This document shows positions 34,118-43,105 of a stretch of DNA of 64,000 nt, one piece after another. Both the position numbers and the translations under genes were made by a program. Every line of letters starts with the position of its first letter. Positions within the stretch are counted from its first letter, which is position 1. This stretch comes from Clostridia bacterium (lineage in GTDB: Bacteria > Bacillota > Clostridia > Oscillospirales > CAG-272). Under the pieces are notes generated by a model, which had not been told where the DNA came from, did not search any database, and saw nothing but the letters and a program-made list of their open reading frames with translations. The stretch lies in NCBI GenBank assembly GCA_017408585.1, contig JAFQUJ010000006.1, forward strand, positions 1-64,000, in the 5' to 3' direction.

Positions 34118-37100
34118 ATGAAAAAAACAATTAAACTTGCTGTTGTTTTTGCCATCGCAGTCTTGATGTGTATGTTGCTTGCGGTTTTTGCATCTGCTGA
34201 AACATACAATGTGAAATACGCTGATATCGGAAGCGGTGTTAAAAACACTGTCAAGACCGACGAGGATGGAAAGATAGTATTGAGAGATACTGCTGTAACA
34301 TCAAAGGAAGGAAAGGTTTTTTACGGTTGGTTTGATGAAAATGGCACATTTTATAAGCCGGGTACCGAGCTGACTCTTACTGCAGACACTCTGTTTAGAG
34401 AAGCATATGCTTTCCCAGTAACAGATCTTGCAGGACTAAAAACCTATCTTTCAAGCTCAAACGGCTGGGGTCTTGTAAGACTTGATGCCGATTTGGATTT
34501 GTCCGAGGCAACTGGCGCTCCCGGTTGGCAGGCCGGTGGCGGAATTAGAGTCTTTTTAGATTTGAACGGTCACACAATCAACTATACAGGCACCGATAAT
34601 CTATTTTCATCAACGAGAATAGGCTTAGACCTTCTAAACTCCTCTGAAAAGGAAGCGAAGATTATAGCGAATAATCTTGGCTCGGATAAGGCTATCATTG
34701 CTATATCTAAGCATGGCTGGGGAGACGGAAAGCAGCTCGGCTTGTCAGTTGGTAAAAATGTAAGACTTGAAACCAACGGCCCACTCTTTAGAGTAGGTAA
34801 CTTCTTTAATGATGGAACGGGTGGAGAGGCAAATGAATGTCCTTACATAAGAATTTGGGGAACAGTTGTAGCAAGAACCTTGGTAGACGCTAAAACAAAT
34901 TTGACCCATATGGCAGATATTGAAATCCATGATGTTGCAAATGTAACCTTGACAGGAACAACATGGTGGGAGAATCCATCTACAAAAGCATTTAATCCAT
35001 TTGCAAGCGTTGTAATTGATGACGGCGCAAAAATCACAATGACCAATCCGGATTTCAAGTGGTTCCCATCAGTTGATTATGTCATCCAAGTGGAATACAA
35101 TGTTACAGGCGGAACATTTAATGTAAAGCTTCCTGACGGTATTTTGAAGTATGGCTATGATGATGTTTATGATGCAAGCACAGGGCTTTATAATGTAAAA
35201 TATGTAGCGTGTGATCTTGAGGGCTCAAACGGCGAGCATACATTCAAGATTCAAGAGCCGTTTAACGATATGGCTGCAACCTGTGATTTGAGTGGCTTAC
35301 ACTATTACAGATGTATGTGTGGCTCTGCATATATTGATGATGTAGCCGCACTCGGACATAGCTACACCGCAGTTACAATAGAAAAGATCGCAACCGCAAC
35401 CGAAAACGGTATTAAGCGCGTAACCTGCGAAAACTGTGATGATAGCTACACCTATGAATATTCCTTTGACCCGGGTGACCAAACAATCACAATCGTTGTA
35501 AAAACCGATGGCGGAAATAAGGAAATCACCGCACTTGTAAAGGATTTTTATAACTACACAGTAAGCGAGGACTTGTCAGGCTTCGTAGCATCCTTTGACT
35601 CCGTAAAGACCTTCGCTGACCCCGATAATGCTGAAACAACATATACAATAGCAAATATCGTTAAGCTCGTTGTTCCGGCAGGCTTTACAAGTATTAAGAC
35701 AGGCGCAATCAAAAACGCAACAGCCCTTGAGGAAATCGTTCTTCTTGATGGCGCAAATTTAACCTTCGCAAGCAAGTCAATTGACAACTGTACCGCACTC
35801 AAGTCAATCGTTCTTGGCGATTGCACAGTTACCTTTAGTGGCAACACAATCAACGGTAACACCGCTGACCTTACAATTGACGCAAGCAAGGCGAATGTAA
35901 CAACTCTTACAAGCGCGTTTGAGGGTAAATCCACCCTTAAGCACTTCGTAATGGGAACAGGCAAATCTTATGACTTCGCCGCAAGCACCTTCAAGACCGC
36001 AGGCATTGAGGAATTCGTCGTTCCTGACTACGCAACCTTGAAGGCGGCATACGGAACCTGCTTCCAAGCAAATAATCTTAAATATGTTTACATCGGTCGC
36101 GGAATTACCTCTATTGATAACATCTTTGACCAATGCTACTATATGCAAACAATCGTTCTTATGGATGTTACAAGCATCACAGGACAATATTTCGCATGCC
36201 TTGCAAATAAGGGCGAGGATGTACTTAGAATTTATCACCACGGCACCAGCCTTTCCACGGGAAGTAATTTCCTTTACCAGTCCCACGGTGTAATTCTCTA
36301 CACCAACGCAACAGGCTGGAAGGGCTCAATGAGCTCGTGCAGTGCCACTACTAAAACCGTTGACGGTGTTGAGATTTCATATCCCGCATACACCATAGTT
36401 AAGGGTATTCCTCACCAATACATCGAGGGTGGCGTTGATGCAACCTGTACCGCAATGGGCTCAACAGGCTATACAACCGACTGTCCCTGCGGAGTAGTAG
36501 CAGACGCAACATATACAACCTATAAGGGCGTAAACGCAGGCACAGCAGTAAACGGAACAACAGTTACCGAGGGCTCAATCACCGTTGGTACAACAACCCC
36601 TGCACTCGGTCATGAGTTCTATGAAAATAACGCTGAAAAGCAAATTATCGTTTCACAAACCCCCGCAACCTGTATCAAGGATGCAACAATAACCTATAAG
36701 TGCGCTCGTTGCGACGAAACAAAGACAGTCGTTCAAGAGGGCACCGTAAAGGGACACACTCCTGAGGCTGAATGGACAGTAACCCTTGAGCCAACCTGCG
36801 CAGCCGATGGCTTCAAGCAAAAGATTTGTACAGAATGTAACACACTCGCTGAGGGTGAAGTTATCCCCGCAATCGGACATGTAGCAAGTGGCGAATGGGT
36901 AACAACCGTTGAGGCTACCTGCTCCGTTGGCGCAACAAGAGTTCAATATTGTAAGAACGAGGGTTGTGGCTTCGTAGCTCTTAGCGAAACAACCGAGCCA
37001 AACGGACACACCCCAAGCACCGAATGGACAGTAACAGTTCCTGCAACCTGTGAAAAGGCAGGCGAAAAGGAAAACCGTTGCACCGTTTGCCGTGCTATAA

Positions 37101-37714
37101 TTGAGACAGTAGCAATCGACGCACTCGGCCACGAATTTGATATCAATAACGGAGCATTTGTAAGCGAAATTAAATACGCAGATGGCTTTAATAAGACCGG
37201 AACAACAAAGACAACCTGTGCTCGTTGCGAGGAAACACAGGATGGCGAATGTGCTCCTATCTTCACAGCAAAGGGATATTCTGTAAACAATGCCGGTAAC
37301 AGCCTAAATGGTGGCTATACCGTAGATATTGAACTTCTCAAGGCATATATAGGTGTAAGTGGAAGCATTGAGTTTGGTATTGTAATTGCAAACGCAAATA
37401 CCTTTAATGGAAGCTTCTTTGATGGAAGAACGGTTAACAATGCCAAGGCACTTCAGGTAAGCATATCACCTGAATATTCAAACTTTGATTGCTCAATTGA
37501 TTTTGGCACAACATCAAATAGCACTCTTGAGCTTATCATTTGCGCATATGTAATCGACGAAGACGGAAATGCAAGCTTCATTCAGGCAGAAAACGATTAT
37601 GCGCTTGAAGTAACTGTTGGCTCACAACTCTTTACTAAGGTAACTCTTGACCTTGTTGCAACAAATGTTGTCGAGCAACCGGATGCAATCCTTCCTACAA
37701 ATGACGAGGAATAA
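34118..37714 (+). CDS. Large secreted protein with beta-helix-like, LRR-like and Cys-pair modules
   Basis: A 1198-residue protein. A Sec signal peptide ends near residue 28 ('VFASAE'). Then follow an InlB-repeat-like module ('KVFYGWFDENGTFYKPG', about 35-95), a beta-helix-like region ('DLNGHTINYTG', about 100-370), an LRR_5-like region (about 470-760) and a series of Cys-pair modules of the pattern TC-x(n)-C-x-x-C-x(n)-GH ('PTCAADGFKQKICTEC', 'PATCEKAGEKENRC'). The last ~180 residues are the shared C-terminal domain, ending 'ILPTNDEE'. No anchor motif is visible. It is a paralogue of the 43106 protein; the 3' ~600 bp of both genes are almost identical. A secreted or surface adhesin-like role is inferred only. 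Confidence 0.85.
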   Translation: MKKTIKLAVVFAIAVLMCMLLAVFASAETYNVKYADIGSGVKNTVKTDEDGKIVLRDTAVTSKEGKVFYGWFDENGTFYKPGTELTLTADTLFREAYAFPVTDLAGLKTYLSSSNGWGLVRLDADLDLSEATGAPGWQAGGGIRVFLDLNGHTINYTGTDNLFSSTRIGLDLLNSSEKEAKIIANNLGSDKAIIAISKHGWGDGKQLGLSVGKNVRLETNGPLFRVGNFFNDGTGGEANECPYIRIWGTVVARTLVDAKTNLTHMADIEIHDVANVTLTGTTWWENPSTKAFNPFASVVIDDGAKITMTNPDFKWFPSVDYVIQVEYNVTGGTFNVKLPDGILKYGYDDVYDASTGLYNVKYVACDLEGSNGEHTFKIQEPFNDMAATCDLSGLHYYRCMCGSAYIDDVAALGHSYTAVTIEKIATATENGIKRVTCENCDDSYTYEYSFDPGDQTITIVVKTDGGNKEITALVKDFYNYTVSEDLSGFVASFDSVKTFADPDNAETTYTIANIVKLVVPAGFTSIKTGAIKNATALEEIVLLDGANLTFASKSIDNCTALKSIVLGDCTVTFSGNTINGNTADLTIDASKANVTTLTSAFEGKSTLKHFVMGTGKSYDFAASTFKTAGIEEFVVPDYATLKAAYGTCFQANNLKYVYIGRGITSIDNIFDQCYYMQTIVLMDVTSITGQYFACLANKGEDVLRIYHHGTSLSTGSNFLYQSHGVILYTNATGWKGSMSSCSATTKTVDGVEISYPAYTIVKGIPHQYIEGGVDATCTAMGSTGYTTDCPCGVVADATYTTYKGVNAGTAVNGTTVTEGSITVGTTTPALGHEFYENNAEKQIIVSQTPATCIKDATITYKCARCDETKTVVQEGTVKGHTPEAEWTVTLEPTCAADGFKQKICTECNTLAEGEVIPAIGHVASGEWVTTVEATCSVGATRVQYCKNEGCGFVALSETTEPNGHTPSTEWTVTVPATCEKAGEKENRCTVCRAIIETVAIDALGHEFDINNGAFVSEIKYADGFNKTGTTKTTCARCEETQDGECAPIFTAKGYSVNNAGNSLNGGYTVDIELLKAYIGVSGSIEFGIVIANANTFNGSFFDGRTVNNAKALQVSISPEYSNFDCSIDFGTTSNSTLELIICAYVIDEDGNASFIQAENDYALEVTVGSQLFTKVTLDLVATNVVEQPDAILPTNDEE

Positions 37715-37743
37715 TATTAAGCTTTTCAAAAACCAAAAGTAAC

Positions 37744-37774
37744 AAAAACGCCACTCAAACGAGTGGCGTTTTTA
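37744..37774 (+). terminator. Terminator
   Basis: Inverted repeat AAACGCCACTC/GAGTGGCGTTT with loop AAAC and a T run. Confidence 0.9.
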
Positions 37775-37814
37775 TTGATATATACAATTTTATATAATAA
37801 TTTATAATAAATAA

Positions 37815-37843
37815 TTGACATTGCACAAAAATAGTGCTAAAAT
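37815..37843 (+). promoter_or_regulatory. Promoter of the LysR gene with an internal inverted repeat
   Basis: TTGACA, 17 bases, TAAAAT preceded by TGC. Between the boxes lies GCAC-N7-GTGC, a possible operator, for instance for autoregulation. Confidence 0.65.
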
Positions 37844-37885
37844 TACATAAAGCAAAAAAATCTATATCCCGAGGATGGGCAAAAA

Positions 37886-38818
37886 ATGAACACATTACAT
37901 TTGAAGTATGCACTTGAGGTAGCACGCACTAGATCCATTTCGCAAGCAGCGGCAAATCTTTTTATGGCTCAGCCAAATCTAAGTAAGGCAATTCGTGAGC
38001 TGGAGGAATATGTAGGAATAAAAATTTTTGAGCGTAGCTCAAGAGGAGTTGTTCCAACAGAGCAGGGCCTTGAATTTTTAGGCTATGCACAAAGAGTTTT
38101 AGCCGATATTGATAAAATGAAAAGGCTTCGCGATTTCACAAACATTCACCAAACTAACATATCAATCCCTCGTGGAAGCTATATTTCAAAGGCATTCGCT
38201 GATTTTATAGCAGGACTTGATATGTCAAAGGAAATAAATATAAACCTAAGAGAAACCAACTCAAAGGAAACAATACTTAATGTATCGGAAAATGACTATA
38301 ACATAGGAATAATAAGGTATCAAATTGTAAATGAAACCTATTTTCTTGATTATTTAAAGGAAAAGGGACTCGATTATCGTCCTCTTTGGAGATTTAAATG
38401 CGTCGTTGTTATGAGTCGTGAGCATAGGCTCGCCAAAAAGAAGAAAATCACCTACGAGGAGCTTGTCTCCGACTCGGTCGAAATAGTTCACGGAGATAAT
38501 GTAATTCCATATACGACAAGGACAGCTCCAACACCTAGCGAAAACATTAAAAGACGAATATATGTGTATGAGCGTGGTAGTCAATTCGAGCTTTTAAGTA
38601 ATGTAAAAAATCTATATATGTGGGTATCACCCGTTCCCGACCAAACCCTTGAGAGCTTTGGACTTGTCCAAAAGGAATGTGATGTCCCGGATAATGAGTT
38701 TATAGATCTTGTAATATTCAGAAAGGGCTATAAGATGACCGAGCTGGAGCTTAACTTCTTAAAGCACCTGGAAAGACAAAGAAATATAGTAGAGAGCTTT
38801 TTTGGAAAAGGAGAATAA
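37886..38818 (+). CDS. LysR-family transcriptional regulator
   Basis: A 310-residue regulator. The winged helix-turn-helix is at residues 5-62 ('ARTRSISQAAANLFMAQPN', 'LSKAIRELEEYVGIKIF'), followed by a periplasmic-binding-protein-like effector domain ('IIRYQIVNETYFLDYL', 'MSREHRLAKKKKITYEEL'). The effector cannot be predicted. It is followed after three bases by the NAD kinase gene. It lies directly downstream of one of the G-tract secreted-protein genes but behind a terminator and with its own promoter, so a regulatory link is possible but not shown. Binding sites of the T-N11-A type are too common in AT-rich DNA to call. Confidence 0.9.
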   Translation: MNTLHLKYALEVARTRSISQAAANLFMAQPNLSKAIRELEEYVGIKIFERSSRGVVPTEQGLEFLGYAQRVLADIDKMKRLRDFTNIHQTNISIPRGSYISKAFADFIAGLDMSKEININLRETNSKETILNVSENDYNIGIIRYQIVNETYFLDYLKEKGLDYRPLWRFKCVVVMSREHRLAKKKKITYEELVSDSVEIVHGDNVIPYTTRTAPTPSENIKRRIYVYERGSQFELLSNVKNLYMWVSPVPDQTLESFGLVQKECDVPDNEFIDLVIFRKGYKMTELELNFLKHLERQRNIVESFFGKGE

Positions 38819-38821
38819 GCT

Positions 38822-39655
38822 ATGAAAAGCGTAATAATAGTGCCGAACACTCTAAAGCAAGCTACAATTCAATATGCGCAAGAGCTTCTGAAAATTCTTG
38901 GTGAGCGAGGAATTGATGCCAAAATTTACAATGATGAAAACGAAGTGCCTGCCTCTGCGTTGGCAATAGTGCTGGGCGGAGACGGAACTATTTTGAGATC
39001 GGCAAAGCGCTTTTATGGGAAGGATATATTGCTTTTTGGCATAAATTTCGGGCATCTGGGATATCTTTCCGCAATTAGTCCTAACGAGGCAATTGATGGC
39101 ATAGAACGCCTAGTGTCAGGCAATTATATAATAGAGCAAAGAACTATGCTCGAGGGTGAAATTATAAGAAATGGTAAGAGTGAGGCGCACTTTATCGGCT
39201 TAAATGAAGCGTGCGTGTTCCGTTCAAGCTTGATGCATGCCCTTCGCGCAGAGCTTTCGATTAATAAAAAACACACCGAAACCATAATAGGCGATGGAGT
39301 TGTGATATCAACCCCAACAGGCTCAACTGCATACAATTTGTCGCTTGGTGGTCCGATTTTGACACCAACCTCAAAGAGCATGGTGGTAACGCCAATCTCG
39401 CCTACATATTTTCCTAAGGCATCTATCGTTATAGATGGTGGCGACGAGGCTGAGGTTTTAATCAGCTTTGAAACTGCAGACGAAAACGGAGCACCCTGTA
39501 TCGAAATTGATGGCGAAATAAGATACTCGCTTCAAAACGGAGATGTGATAAAAATCAAACGCTCCGAGCACACAGCACAAATAGTCAAGATAACCGAAAA
39601 GAGCTTCTATCAAATTCTAAGAGAAAAGCTATCTCGTGCATCGCTTGACCAATAA
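38822..39655 (+). CDS. nadK: NAD kinase
   Basis: A 277-residue ATP/NAD kinase making NADP. The motifs 'VLGGDGTILRSAKRF' (GGDG), 'GINFGHLGYLS', 'NEACVFRSS' (NE-x-x) and 'STPTGSTAYNLSLGGPI' are complete. A ribosome site AAAGGAG lies in the end of the LysR gene, three bases apart, so translation is coupled. NADP supply fits the following NfnAB genes, which transfer electrons to NADP. Length is typical. Confidence 0.95.
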   Translation: MKSVIIVPNTLKQATIQYAQELLKILGERGIDAKIYNDENEVPASALAIVLGGDGTILRSAKRFYGKDILLFGINFGHLGYLSAISPNEAIDGIERLVSGNYIIEQRTMLEGEIIRNGKSEAHFIGLNEACVFRSSLMHALRAELSINKKHTETIIGDGVVISTPTGSTAYNLSLGGPILTPTSKSMVVTPISPTYFPKASIVIDGGDEAEVLISFETADENGAPCIEIDGEIRYSLQNGDVIKIKRSEHTAQIVKITEKSFYQILREKLSRASLDQ

Positions 39656-39680
39656 AATCAATAAACGAAAGTGAACAAAA

Positions 39681-40523
39681 ATGTATAAAATACTTGAAAA
39701 AACACCGTTAAATCCAACCGTTACAAAAATGGTGATTTGCGCCCCCCGTGTCGCTAAAAAGGCACAGGCGGGACAATTTATAATTCTTCGCACCGACTCT
39801 GAGGGCGAAAGAATACCCCTAACAATCGCTGACTACGATGCCGAAAAGGGCACAGTAACAATAATTTTCCAAATCGTTGGCGCAACCACCGAAAAGCTAA
39901 ATCATATGTGCGAGGGAGATTGCCTTAGCGACTTCGTCGGCCCTCTTGGTAGAGCGACTCACACCGAGGGACTAAAAAAGGTCGCAGTTGTTGGTGGCGG
40001 AGTTGGATGCGCAATTGCGTACCCTGTGGCTAAAAAGCTTCACGAAATGGGCGCAGAGGTGCATGTAATCGCAGGATTTAGAAATCGTGAGCTCGTTATT
40101 TTAGAGGACGAATTTAGACGCGCATCAAGCAAGCTCGTGCTTATGACAGACGATGGAAGCGCTGGCAAAAAGGGACTTGTCACCGAGGCGTTAAAGGAGC
40201 TGATTGAGAGTGGCGAGGAATATGAGCAGGTAATCACCATAGGACCACTTCCAATGATGAAATTCGTAGCTCTTTTGACAAAGGAATATGGAATCAAAAC
40301 AATCGCATCAATGAACCCAATAATGATAGATGGCACAGGAATGTGCGGTGGCTGTCGCTTAAGTGTAGGTGGAAAAACTGTTTTCGCGTGCGTAGATGGC
40401 CCTGAATTTGACGCTCACCAAATCGACTTTGACGAGGCGATTGAGCGCTCAAGCATGTACGCCCCATTCGAGCGCAAGGCTCATGAGGACGCATGCAACC
40501 TCTTCAAAAAGGAGGTGGAGTAA
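39681..40523 (+). CDS. nfnA: NADH-dependent reduced ferredoxin:NADP oxidoreductase subunit A
   Basis: A 280-residue FAD/NAD-binding protein with a [2Fe-2S] centre, the small subunit of the electron-bifurcating transhydrogenase Nfn. The FAD loop 'RIPLTIADYD', the NAD loop 'VVGGGVGCAIAYPVAKKL' and the C-terminal cysteines 'GTGMCGGCRL' and 'VFACVDGPEFD' are present. The stop codon overlaps the start of nfnB (TAATG). The enzyme couples NADH and reduced ferredoxin to NADP reduction in the cytoplasm. Homologues are sometimes named sulfide dehydrogenase or dihydroorotate dehydrogenase electron transfer subunit; pairing with nfnB makes Nfn the best call. Confidence 0.9.
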   Translation: MYKILEKTPLNPTVTKMVICAPRVAKKAQAGQFIILRTDSEGERIPLTIADYDAEKGTVTIIFQIVGATTEKLNHMCEGDCLSDFVGPLGRATHTEGLKKVAVVGGGVGCAIAYPVAKKLHEMGAEVHVIAGFRNRELVILEDEFRRASSKLVLMTDDGSAGKKGLVTEALKELIESGEEYEQVITIGPLPMMKFVALLTKEYGIKTIASMNPIMIDGTGMCGGCRLSVGGKTVFACVDGPEFDAHQIDFDEAIERSSMYAPFERKAHEDACNLFKKEVE

Positions 40524-41941
40524 TGCCTAATATGTCTATGAAAAAGAATCCAATGCCAACTCAAGACCCTGTTGTAAGAAGCGCCAACTTTGACGAGGTA
40601 GCGCTCGGTTATACACCCGAGATGGCGATTGACGAGGCGAAAAGATGCTTAAATTGTAAGCATAAGCCTTGTATTAGCGGATGTCCTGTAAAGGTACATA
40701 TTCCGGACTTTATCGCAAGGGTAGCAGAGGGTGACTTTGAGGGCGCATATCAAATAATTGCACTCTCGTCTTCGTTGCCCGCAGTGTGTGGCAGAGTTTG
40801 TCCACAGGAAAGACAATGCGAGAGCAAGTGCGTAAGAGGCGTTAAGGGTGATAGCGTTGCAATTGGACGCCTAGAGCGCTTTGTTGCCGATTACCATAAT
40901 GCAAACACAACGAAATGGCCCGATAAAATAGAGAATAACGGACACAAGGTCGCAGTTATTGGCTCAGGTCCTGCCGGACTTGCTTGCGCGTCCGATCTTG
41001 TGAAAAAAGGCTATGATGTGACAATTTTTGAGGCTCTACACCTTGCCGGAGGAGTGCTGGTTTACGGAATACCCGAATTCCGCCTTCCCAAGTCCATTGT
41101 TCAAATGGAAATCGAAGGACTTAAGGCTCTTGGCGTTAAAATCGAAACAAACACAGTCGTGGGAAAAACCGTATCTGTTGATGAATTAATGGATGATGAG
41201 GGCTTCGAGGCTGTCTTTATCGGCACAGGTGCAGGACTTCCTAAATTTATGAATATTAAGGGCGAAAACCTAAAGGGCGTTTATTCCGCAAACGAGTTTT
41301 TGACAAGAATAAATCTTATGAAGGCGTATCGCAACGATAGCGAAACCCCAATTCAAAGGGCTAAAAGAGTTGCCGTTGTTGGTGGTGGAAATGTTGCAAT
41401 GGATGCTGCAAGATGCGCAAGGCGTCTTGGCGCTGAGGTCTATATAGTTTATCGTCGTGGTATGGATGAGCTTCCCGCAAGAAAAGAGGAAATAGAGCAC
41501 GCTGAGGAGGAGGGAATTGTTTTTAAAACCCTTACAAATCCAATAGAAATTCTCGGCTACCATAATCCCGATAATAAACGCGATCCTCTCAACGGAACAG
41601 TAACCGCTATGAAATGCGTTGAAATGGAGCTGGGCGAGCCTGATGCGTCAGGCAGACGCAAGCCCGTCGAAAAGCCTAATAGCGAATTTACACTTGATGT
41701 TGATTGCGTTATTATGGCACTCGGTACATCACCCAATCCGCTTATAAAATCAACCACACCAAGCCTCGAAACACAAGCATGGGGTGGAATTGTAGCTGAC
41801 GAAAGAGGTCAAACCTCTCGAGAGGGAGTTTTTGCAGGTGGCGACGCGGTAACAGGCTCTGCAACCGTAATTTTGGCAATGGGCGCAGGTAAAGCATCTG
41901 CTAGCGCAATTGACGAATATATAAAGAGCAAAAATCAATAA
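40523..41941 (+). CDS. nfnB: NADPH-dependent glutamate synthase-like subunit / NfnB
   Basis: A 472-residue flavoprotein of the glutamate synthase small-subunit family. It has an N-terminal Fe-S region ('CLNCKHKPCISGCPVKV', 'CGRVCPQERQCESKC'), an FAD loop ('VIGSGPAGLACASDLVKKG') and an NADP loop ('VAVVGGGNVAMDAARCARRL'). AGGAGG stands just before the ATG, which overlaps the nfnA stop. No glutamate synthase large subunit is nearby, so NfnB is preferred over GltD. A stem-loop terminator follows. Confidence 0.9.
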   Translation: MPNMSMKKNPMPTQDPVVRSANFDEVALGYTPEMAIDEAKRCLNCKHKPCISGCPVKVHIPDFIARVAEGDFEGAYQIIALSSSLPAVCGRVCPQERQCESKCVRGVKGDSVAIGRLERFVADYHNANTTKWPDKIENNGHKVAVIGSGPAGLACASDLVKKGYDVTIFEALHLAGGVLVYGIPEFRLPKSIVQMEIEGLKALGVKIETNTVVGKTVSVDELMDDEGFEAVFIGTGAGLPKFMNIKGENLKGVYSANEFLTRINLMKAYRNDSETPIQRAKRVAVVGGGNVAMDAARCARRLGAEVYIVYRRGMDELPARKEEIEHAEEEGIVFKTLTNPIEILGYHNPDNKRDPLNGTVTAMKCVEMELGEPDASGRRKPVEKPNSEFTLDVDCVIMALGTSPNPLIKSTTPSLETQAWGGIVADERGQTSREGVFAGGDAVTGSATVILAMGAGKASASAIDEYIKSKNQ

Positions 41942-41946
41942 AAAAC

Positions 41947-41992
41947 AGACACAGGTAAGGAGCTTTTCCCAAATACCTGTGTCTTTTTTAAT
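41947..41992 (+). terminator. Terminator of the lysR-nadK-nfnAB unit
   Basis: AGACACAGGTA/TACCTGTGTCT with a 16-base loop and a T run. Confidence 0.85.
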
Positions 41993-42027
41993 TGTTACAA
42001 AAAATAGGACAATTTGTAGTGAAAATG

Positions 42028-42036
42028 TGATATAAT
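42028..42036 (+). promoter_or_regulatory. Extended -10 box of the sirtuin gene
   Basis: TGA-TATAAT, about 25 bases before the AAAGGA ribosome site; no good -35 box at 17 bases. Confidence 0.5.
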
Positions 42037-42070
42037 AAGAATAGAATGATAACACGAAAGGAAAAAATTT

Positions 42071-42796
42071 ATGATAGAGCTTGAACAAATAAAGAAAATA
42101 ATAAGCGAAAGCGATAACATCGTCTTTTTTGGTGGCGCAGGAGTTTCAACAGCTAGTGGAATTCCCGATTTTCGAGGAAGTGGTGGACTTTATACACAGG
42201 ACTACGATGATGTTTTACCGGAGGAGCGCTTGCATATTAGCCACCTTCTTTCTTGCCCCGAGGATTTTTATACATACTATCGCGAGAATATGCTATATCT
42301 TGATGCCGAGCCGAACAGGGCGCATTATATTCTTGCCGAGCAAGAGAAAAAAGGAAAAATAAAAGCGGTAATAACTCAAAATATTGACGGACTTCATCAA
42401 ATGGCAGGCTCGCTTCGCGTTGTTGAGCTACACGGAAGCACACATAAAAATTATTGTATGAGCTGTGGGCAAGAATATCCACTGGATTACATTTTAGAGG
42501 CAACCTGTGTGCCATTTTGCGAGCATTGTGGTGGAATGGTTCGACCGGATGTAGTTCTGTATGGAGAGGCGTTAAACGCATCAAAGCTCTATTATGCCGA
42601 AAATCTGATCGCCGAGGCGGATGTGCTGATCGTCGCCGGTTCGTCACTCACCGTCAACCCTGCCGCCTCGCTTGTAGAATGCTTTCAAGGCAAGCATCTT
42701 ATCATAATCAATTATGACTCCACCCCTTATGACGATATGGCGGAGTTCGTTGTAAATGATGATTTAGTAAAAGTCCTTAGATATATTTTTGAATAA
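42071..42796 (+). CDS. cobB: Sir2-family NAD-dependent protein deacylase
   Basis: A 241-residue sirtuin removing acyl groups from lysines with NAD as co-substrate. The NAD loop 'FFGGAGVSTASGIPDFRGS', 'TQNIDGLHQMAG' and the catalytic histidine in 'VVELHGSTHKNYC' are intact. The zinc site has two cysteine pairs ('CMSC' and 'CEHC'), and 'AGSSLTVNPAASLV' follows. It is a single-gene unit with its own terminator, located between the Nfn operon and the second large secreted-protein gene. Confidence 0.95.
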   Translation: MIELEQIKKIISESDNIVFFGGAGVSTASGIPDFRGSGGLYTQDYDDVLPEERLHISHLLSCPEDFYTYYRENMLYLDAEPNRAHYILAEQEKKGKIKAVITQNIDGLHQMAGSLRVVELHGSTHKNYCMSCGQEYPLDYILEATCVPFCEHCGGMVRPDVVLYGEALNASKLYYAENLIAEADVLIVAGSSLTVNPAASLVECFQGKHLIIINYDSTPYDDMAEFVVNDDLVKVLRYIFE

Positions 42797-42802
42797 CTAA
42801 TT

Positions 42803-42854
42803 AAAAGCCAAAAATCTAAAGCCAAGACGAAAAAATCGCCTTGGCTTTTGGCTT
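42803..42854 (+). terminator. Terminator of the sirtuin gene
   Basis: Inner repeat AAAGCCAAG/CTTGGCTTT (42818-42848) nested in an outer AAGCCAAAA/TTTTGGCTT. Confidence 0.75.
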
Positions 42855-42975
42855 GTAAAAATTTACATTTCGTTCATAATTTGTATAAAATAACCAAAAC
42901 TGTTAATGAACTAAAACGCACAAGGCTGAAAAATCAACCACATTCCGCTACTCAAAGTAGGAAGCTCACAAGCTT

Positions 42976-43051
42976 TTTGTACAAAATAAACAAAAAACGG
43001 GGGGCATTGGTTTTTGTGCAACTTGACAAAGTCGCGTGCGTGTGCTATTAT
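42976..43051 (+). promoter_or_regulatory. G-tract promoter of the secreted-protein gene at 43106
   Basis: The region upstream of the sirtuin terminator holds no gene. Elements in order: TTTTTGTACAAAA, CAAAAAAC, a run of six G (42999-43004), 18 bases ending GTGCAAC, -35 TTGACA (43023-43028), 17 bases, and TGC-TATTAT (-10 at 43046-43051). The same layout is seen before 12829 and 34118, where the G run is 11 long. Confidence 0.75.
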
Positions 43052-43077
43052 TAAAATATTATAAAAAACTAAAGCTC

Positions 43078-43093
43078 ACGGGAGCATTCCCGT
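43078..43093 (+). promoter_or_regulatory. Leader hairpin with GCAT loop against the ribosome site
   Basis: ACGGGA-GCAT-TCCCGT, one base before AAAGGAG. It has the same loop and placement as the hairpin at 12801-12816 but a different stem, which argues for a selected structure. Confidence 0.65.
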
Positions 43094-43105
43094 AAAGGAG
43101 AAAAA

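Noticed and set aside
36653..37132. Antisense open frame of 159 codons over the Cys-pair modules
   Set aside because: It mirrors the repeated Cys-pair coding pattern and has no start signal.
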